From: Candidatus Cryptobacteroides intestinigallinarum
Lineage (GTDB): Bacteria > Bacteroidota > Bacteroidia > Bacteroidales > UBA932
DNA: 46,244 bases
Reading direction: 5' to 3'
Assembly (NCBI GenBank): GCA_017694785.1
Contig: JADIMK010000019.1
Coordinates: forward strand, 1 to 46,244
How positions within the stretch are numbered: position 1 is the stretch's first letter; each line of letters opens with the position of its first letter. Positions 42,592 through 46,244 of this stretch are shown piece by piece. Both the position numbers and the translations under genes were made by a program. The notes beneath the pieces were generated by a model that was not told the origin of the DNA, made no database searches, and saw nothing but the letters and a program-made list of their open reading frames with translations.

Positions 42592-43218
42592 TTATTCGAA
42601 TTCAAATGGTATCGGATAAACCCTTTGTTCAAAAACAAAGCCATCTGTCAGTCCTGACTCAGATGATATATTTGAAAAAATAGCTTTAATAGAGTTAAAT
42701 TTGACATTGGATTTGCTTATAGTCTCATTGAGTTCTGAACATTCATTGATTTTGTAAGAAAACAAGCCTATTTTCTTCGGCGTTTTATCAATATAAGTCT
42801 TAATTTCATTGACATTATGTAATTTGTCTATAGTAGACTGAATCTGTTTTAAGGCTATACTCCTTTTCCCTAGTGATATCTGCCCATCATTTGTATGCTG
42901 ATCAAGATATTCTGGCTTGCAATATGTCAATTCATTTAGAATGATATATTCATCTTCATCATATAATATGAAATCACACTTTTTGCCTTTACCGGCATTT
43001 CCTCTCCATTGGTTGACGAAATTTTCAAAATCGATGATGACTATTGATTTGCACGAAGGATTGAGAAAAGCTGAAACCCCTTCACCTTTATTGCAGGCAA
43101 TATTTATATCCCTATCTTTAATCTCAAAATAACTTTCAGAGCAATTTTCATATTTTACATCGTGCCTTAGATTGCTCCCGAAAGCTTTACCGTAATAATT
43201 GTACAATAAATCTTTCAT
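42592..43218 (-). CDS. Small protein with PD-(D/E)XK-like nuclease core, partner of the ATPase
   Basis: 208 residues, not recognised as a named family. The central segment KKCDFILYDEDEYIILNELTYCK has the D-beta-hairpin-E spacing of PD-(D/E)XK nucleases (D82, E96). The usual catalytic lysine two residues after the glutamate is replaced by T98, and K101 could substitute. The motif is therefore suggestive, not decisive. The start codon overlaps the ATPase stop (bases 43215-43218), so the two are translationally coupled. The gene is AT-rich, with many AAT, ATA and AAA codons, unlike the flanking hyd genes; this suggests recent acquisition. No HNH motif. Likely the effector of a two-gene module; function is inference. 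Confidence 0.6.
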   Translation of the reverse strand: MKDLLYNYYGKAFGSNLRHDVKYENCSESYFEIKDRDINIACNKGEGVSAFLNPSCKSIVIIDFENFVNQWRGNAGKGKKCDFILYDEDEYIILNELTYCKPEYLDQHTNDGQISLGKRSIALKQIQSTIDKLHNVNEIKTYIDKTPKKIGLFSYKINECSELNETISKSNVKFNSIKAIFSNISSESGLTDGFVFEQRVYPIPFEFE

Positions 43219-44378
43219 GCTTTGCCTATATTGATATATCTTTGATATATATTATCCATAGTTTCAGACATGTCAATCGCATTAACAATAGTCTCATTGG
43301 ATAAATTATCTTTTGCTATCAAGGATTCAATGTGGCCGTCGATAACTTTGTATACATCAATATTCTGCGGATTGATTGATGCTGCATCCGTTAATTTTGA
43401 GTATGAGTGTATGAGTACATTTAATTCGTTGATTATATACGGACTGTGTGTCGCTACAATAAAAGATAAGCTGCGGTCATCTCTGTTATTGATGAAGCAT
43501 TGTTTCGCTAAAGAATCTATGATTTCTATTTGTGTTGCTGGATCAGCACTGACTTCAGGTTCTTCAATATGCATGTGGACATATTTCTGCATATCCGCTA
43601 ACTCTACATTCGGATGGAAATCAGTCAAATTGTCATTTTCATATAAGTAATTCAATACAGACCTTCGAAACGCATCCTTGAATGAGAAGTCGGAAGCAAA
43701 ATATCGGGCAATTACTGATAACGGAATGGCCGACTGCATACCGGATGATGCTTTTGTCAACTCAAAAGGTGCGTTTTCTTTATTTATAGGAGTAAGCAGA
43801 TAACGTTTGCCTAAATCAGTTTTCCTGACGTTCATTTTCAGTCTAAAATAATCGATCTCGAGTTCTTTGATTGTATCCGTAGCTTCATTGAAATCATTGA
43901 ATGTCTCATGAAAATAGAATCCTAGCCTTGCTCCTCTGTTAGCAGCAATACGCGATGCCCATATAGGAATTATATTTCTGCTCTCCGATATAAATGAAAC
44001 TTTAAAAAAAACCAGATCGTCTCTTTTGATCAGCTTAGGCTCATATGTTAATTTCTTGTTTGCATATTTTATTACATATTGCTCATTATTGAATACGGAA
44101 TATTCAATATAAGTATCGTTATTTATCATGGCGTCAAAACCACAGTTACGTAAAAGAGACTCCATTCTTATCCTGAATGGACTTCGGCTAATATTTGCAT
44201 CTTTTAGGTAAGAGCGAATGCATAGCATCTTGAAGAGGTAGCGGAATAATGCTATAGCCTTTAGTATTGTACTTTTCCCACTTGCAGAAGCACCGATGAA
44301 AAAAGTAGCAGGTCTTATATCGTCTATAGTGAGTTCCTTAATCGGTCCAAGGTTATGTATTTTAATAGACTCCTTCAT
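43215..44378 (-). CDS. ABC/AAA-type ATPase (AAA_15/AAA_21-like), first gene of a two-gene module
   Basis: 387 residues, soluble. Walker A is GASASGKST at 29-37, followed directly by a coiled-coil/insert region (about 40-200). The ABC-like signature is SSGMQS at 211-216, Walker B HIEEPE at 270-275 and the switch-like ATHSPY at 309-314. This is the layout of ATPases in the OLD/RecF-like SMC-related group, widely found in phage-defence systems (for example PtuA of Septu, AriA of PARIS, GajA-type). Codon usage is AT-rich and clearly unlike the neighbours. The overlapping downstream gene encodes the small protein with a nuclease-like core. Not a transporter: no membrane segments and no classical LSGGQ. 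Confidence 0.85.
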   Translation of the reverse strand: MKESIKIHNLGPIKELTIDDIRPATFFIGASASGKSTILKAIALFRYLFKMLCIRSYLKDANISRSPFRIRMESLLRNCGFDAMINNDTYIEYSVFNNEQYVIKYANKKLTYEPKLIKRDDLVFFKVSFISESRNIIPIWASRIAANRGARLGFYFHETFNDFNEATDTIKELEIDYFRLKMNVRKTDLGKRYLLTPINKENAPFELTKASSGMQSAIPLSVIARYFASDFSFKDAFRRSVLNYLYENDNLTDFHPNVELADMQKYVHMHIEEPEVSADPATQIEIIDSLAKQCFINNRDDRSLSFIVATHSPYIINELNVLIHSYSKLTDAASINPQNIDVYKVIDGHIESLIAKDNLSNETIVNAIDMSETMDNIYQRYINIGKA

Positions 44379-44397
44379 GCCGGTGAATTTTTATTTA

Positions 44398-44428
44398 CAA
44401 ATATAAAATAGCAGACAGTTAAAATCAA
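44398..44428 (-). promoter_or_regulatory. Promoter of the ATPase/nuclease-like operon
   Basis: Reverse strand reads TTG at about 44428-44426, a 20-base spacer and TATATTTG at 44405-44398 (exact TAnnTTTG). Predicted start near 44392 gives a leader of about 14-20 bases. The spacer and -33 region fall inside the large dyad 44414-44460. Confidence 0.5.
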
Positions 44429-44460
44429 GTATATTATCTGATTTGATATCATTAACTGTC
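44414..44460. repeat. Nested inverted repeat covering the ATPase promoter
   Basis: Outer arms GACAGTTAA (44414-44422) and TTAACTGTC (44452-44460) are perfect complements. Inside, AAATCA and TGATTT (44422-44427 and 44439-44444) also pair. It overlaps the -33 side of the ATPase promoter, so it could be an operator or an attenuating structure. Confidence 0.5.
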
Positions 44461-44473
44461 GATCTTATACTAA

Positions 44474-44509
44474 ATATAGACTGCAAATCATCAGATGAGC
44501 AGTCTATAT
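44474..44509 (-). terminator. 11-base inverted repeat after the LamG-type gene
   Basis: ATATAGACTGC (44474-44484) and GCAGTCTATAT (44499-44509), perfect, with a 14-base loop. It begins 29 bases after the stop of the LamG-type gene and is followed on that strand by TTTAGTATAAG. Probable terminator, though the T tract is poor; an operator or module boundary is the alternative. Confidence 0.5.
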
Positions 44510-44538
44510 CATTATAAAATTTATGTCAACTGTTTATA

Positions 44539-45680
44539 CTACTTAAGAGTTGCTGTCTTCCAGTTGATCTTGGATTCTCCTGTCACGTTGGTACCGTTGT
44601 AGGTATTTGCTCCGACAGGATCTTCAGAGAGGTTGTACTGGCCTTCGAGATTGTTGCCGTTGCTGGTGTAGTCCTTTACTGTGGTGCCTTCCCCTTCGTC
44701 CATCTTCCAGTATGCTACAAGACCGTCTGATGCAGGGTCTACTGAATAGAAATGGCCTTCTGCCTTAAGATCGGATTCTGTGAGGACCTTGTTCCATATA
44801 CGGACTTCTGCCATCAGGCCCTGGAAGTCTCTTTCAGTGTTGTATGCATATCCGATCCAGAAGCATCTAGGTGATTCCCATCCGTTCGGTTCGTTGGTAT
44901 GCTCCATGCCGAAATCGACTGAAGAGGTTGTAGTCGATTTTGTAATCTGCTTCTCTCCATTGATATAGATAGTGACTTCTCCACTGTTGAATGTGACAGC
45001 AACATGATACCACTTGTCAAGGTCGAAGAGCATGTCAGGTGTCGCTTTATCATTGCCGGCAGCTACCTGAATCTGGTGGTTTTCAATACCGCTGTCTCCG
45101 AACCGGACGATGAACTTCCCCTCGATACCCATGATGGTGGAAAGGGATTCATAAGAGTTGGATGTCTTGTCAAGTACCTTAGGACATATCATTGCTTCAA
45201 GGGTGAATACAGACATGTTGCGGAGAGGGGCGGCATTTGCCCATGTGTGTGCTACAGGAAAGAGCCTGGCATCTGTCATGTTTATGACCGGACGTTCTGC
45301 AGAAGGATCCGGTTCTTCACCGCCGCCTTCTCCGGTTGTTGAGGTAACTTTGAAAGTAGCAGTAGCCGTACCGGCTGTGAAAGTGAATTCTGCAACCCTT
45401 TCTGCCTGAGTCTCGTTTGGCGAAACGGTGAAAGTAACTACATCTCCGCTAGCCCCGGCTGCTTCCGAAGCATTCACCCAGTCGTATGTGCCTTTGGGAG
45501 CCAATGTCCAGTCTGTAGAGCTGGTGACTGTCACATTTACAGTTCCGCCCTGATTGCCGAATGTCTTTGAGGCAGGGGAGACCGATATCTGATCTGCACC
45601 GCCAGGTGCAGGATCAGCTTTTGAGTCTTTGCATGATGCTATCGCAAGTGCGGCAGCAATGAATAAAAGGACTTTTTCAT
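44539..45680 (-). pseudogene. BACON/LamG lipoprotein gene with one-base frameshift in the signal peptide
   Basis: The main frame (44539-45678) encodes CKDSKADPAPGG..., a BACON-like domain (NVTVTSSTDWTLAPKG, VTFTVSPNETQA), a short Gly/Glu linker and a LamG/concanavalin-like domain (FTLEAMICPKV, KWYHVAVTFNSGEVTIYINGEKQ, GLMAEVRIWNKVLT, DGLVAYWKMDEGEG). Upstream it reads KVLLFIAAALAIASC, a good lipoprotein signal, but no start codon is in that frame. The natural ATG at 45680 reads ATGAAAAAGTCC and is one base off. One more A would give MKKVLLFIAAALAIASC. So either a single A was lost from the A tract (real pseudogene or phase-variable) or it is a sequencing error. The first in-frame alternative start, GTG at 45534, would lack any signal. 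Confidence 0.75.
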
Positions 45681-45763
45681 AATGTGTTATTAATTAAGCA
45701 TGTTTGGTTTAAATAAGTTTATTTTTTGCCGATATGTGGTTATAAATCGGCTTGAAAAGTCGA

Positions 45764-45771
45764 CAAATATA
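45764..45771 (-). promoter_or_regulatory. -7 element upstream of the BACON/LamG gene
   Basis: Reverse strand reads TATATTTG, an exact TAnnTTTG match, 84 bases before the ATG at 45680. No clear -33 partner. Confidence 0.45.
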
Positions 45772-46130
45772 ATAAAAATACATATTGCGAGACCTGGTCA
45801 GAAGGAATTATTTCTGGCTTCCGTTTAGCAAAAGTATCTTCATTAGTATCTTTAATAGTTATAGGTTAAGAACAGATATTCAATACAAGAATATTTATAC
45901 TAATACATCCTATGCATACCATCATAATATGATTTTCAGATTTCTGATGATGCAATAAAGAGTGCATAGATTATCCAATGTTTCATATATTGAATTATTC
46001 CAATCAGCAGTTGAACTGCTGTGATTTATAAGTTTAACCGAGGTCATATATGCCTCAAAATTAGTTGTAAATATTTGAAGATTAAGGGATGAATTGCTTG
46101 TAAAAGTCCTTGAAAATCAGTAACTTAAAA
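45772..46130. other. AT-rich intergenic stretch, no gene seen
   Basis: About 360 bases of AT-rich DNA between the LamG promoter and the gene start at the right edge. I see no open frame of note, no tRNA-like structure and no clear repeat, only scattered T-rich and ATTA-rich runs. Confidence 0.6.
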
Positions 46131-46132
46131 GT

Positions 46133-46152
46133 AAAAAATACCCCTATTTTTT
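46133..46152. repeat. Short perfect hairpin in front of the right-edge gene
   Basis: AAAAAATA, loop CCCC, TATTTTTT, ending 7 bases before the ATG at 46160. It could act as a terminator blocking read-through into the next gene, a layout seen at the ends of some insertion elements. Confidence 0.5.
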
Positions 46153-46159
46153 GCTTGTT

Positions 46160-46244
46160 ATGATTCCCAAGGACAAAGAGTATAGACTAATAAAAATCTA
46201 TATGTATATCTGCGATATGTACGAACAGAGTCTCAAATACCATT
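46160..46244 (+). CDS. Possible transposase, N-terminal fragment cut by the window edge
   Basis: 28 codons are visible from ATG 46160, open to the edge: MIPKDKEYRLIKIYMYICDM followed by YEQSLKYH. The wording recalls the N-terminus of a Bacteroidetes DDE transposase group (IYxYxCDxYEx.LKYHCQRFSNN), but with so few residues this rests on memory of the family. Its AT-rich codons and the hairpin just upstream agree with a mobile element. It could equally be an unrelated small gene. Confidence 0.4.
   Translation, partial: MIPKDKEYRLIKIYMYICDMYEQSLKYH

Noticed and set aside
42592..43218. HNH effector of a Septu system
   Set aside because: No HNH-type His/Asn/His arrangement is visible; the only nuclease-like feature is the D82...E96 core.

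Overview
The window looks like a chromosomal segment of an anaerobic gut Bacteroidales species. Reasons: two SusC/SusD outer-membrane pairs, many lipoproteins with Bacteroidetes-style lipoboxes, BACON and LamG-type domains, GH33 and GH92 enzymes, and several copies of the Bacteroidetes promoter signature (TAnnTTTG at -7). Base composition is moderate to high over most genes. It falls visibly at 42.5-44.5 kb and in the last 0.5 kb.

Layout. (1) 1-12.3 kb, plus strand: a first polysaccharide-utilization-like operon. It holds a 5'-truncated N-acylglucosamine 2-epimerase family gene, SusC, SusD, a DUF5018-like lipoprotein, an NAGPA-type phosphodiester glycosidase, a GHL10-like putative glycosidase and a BACON lipoprotein, and ends in a strong terminator at 12352. 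(2) 12.4-14.5 kb: a short tandem repeat, a promoter and a GH33 sialidase. (3) 20.8-14.6 kb, minus strand: a five-gene cytosolic sugar cassette (class II aldolase, PfkB kinase, D-lyxose/mannose isomerase, GH2 beta-mannosidase-like enzyme, GPH symporter). (4) 21.2-30.7 kb, plus strand: a second SusC/SusD locus with a triplicated L-domain-like surface lipoprotein and two tandem paralogous lipoproteins of a family I do not recognise. (5) 30.8-34.0 kb: an AraC regulator divergent from a divergent-sequence GH92 alpha-mannosidase. (6) 34.1-42.5 kb: a complete [FeFe]-hydrogenase block. hydB-hydA-hydC (trimeric, NAD/ferredoxin type) converge with the maturases hydE-hydG-hydF. (7) 42.6-44.4 kb: an AT-rich two-gene module of an ABC-type ATPase and a small protein with a nuclease-like core, overlapping by 4 bases. 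(8) 44.5-45.7 kb: a BACON/LamG lipoprotein whose signal peptide is one base out of frame. (9) The right end: AT-rich spacer and the first codons of a possible transposase.

How the genes may fit together. The sialidase, epimerase, phosphodiester glycosidase, GH92 alpha-mannosidase and GH2 beta-mannosidase-like enzyme are all consistent with foraging on host N-glycans. The minus-strand cassette could take the released mannoside or mannose to fructose and on to triose. The hydrogenase would dispose of the fermentation electrons as H2. The substrate assignments are inference from family membership and neighbourhood.

Most promising for something undescribed: the AT-rich ATPase/nuclease-like pair with flanking inverted repeats, the tandem unknown lipoprotein pair at 28.2-30.7 kb, and the self-contained mannose/lyxose cassette.
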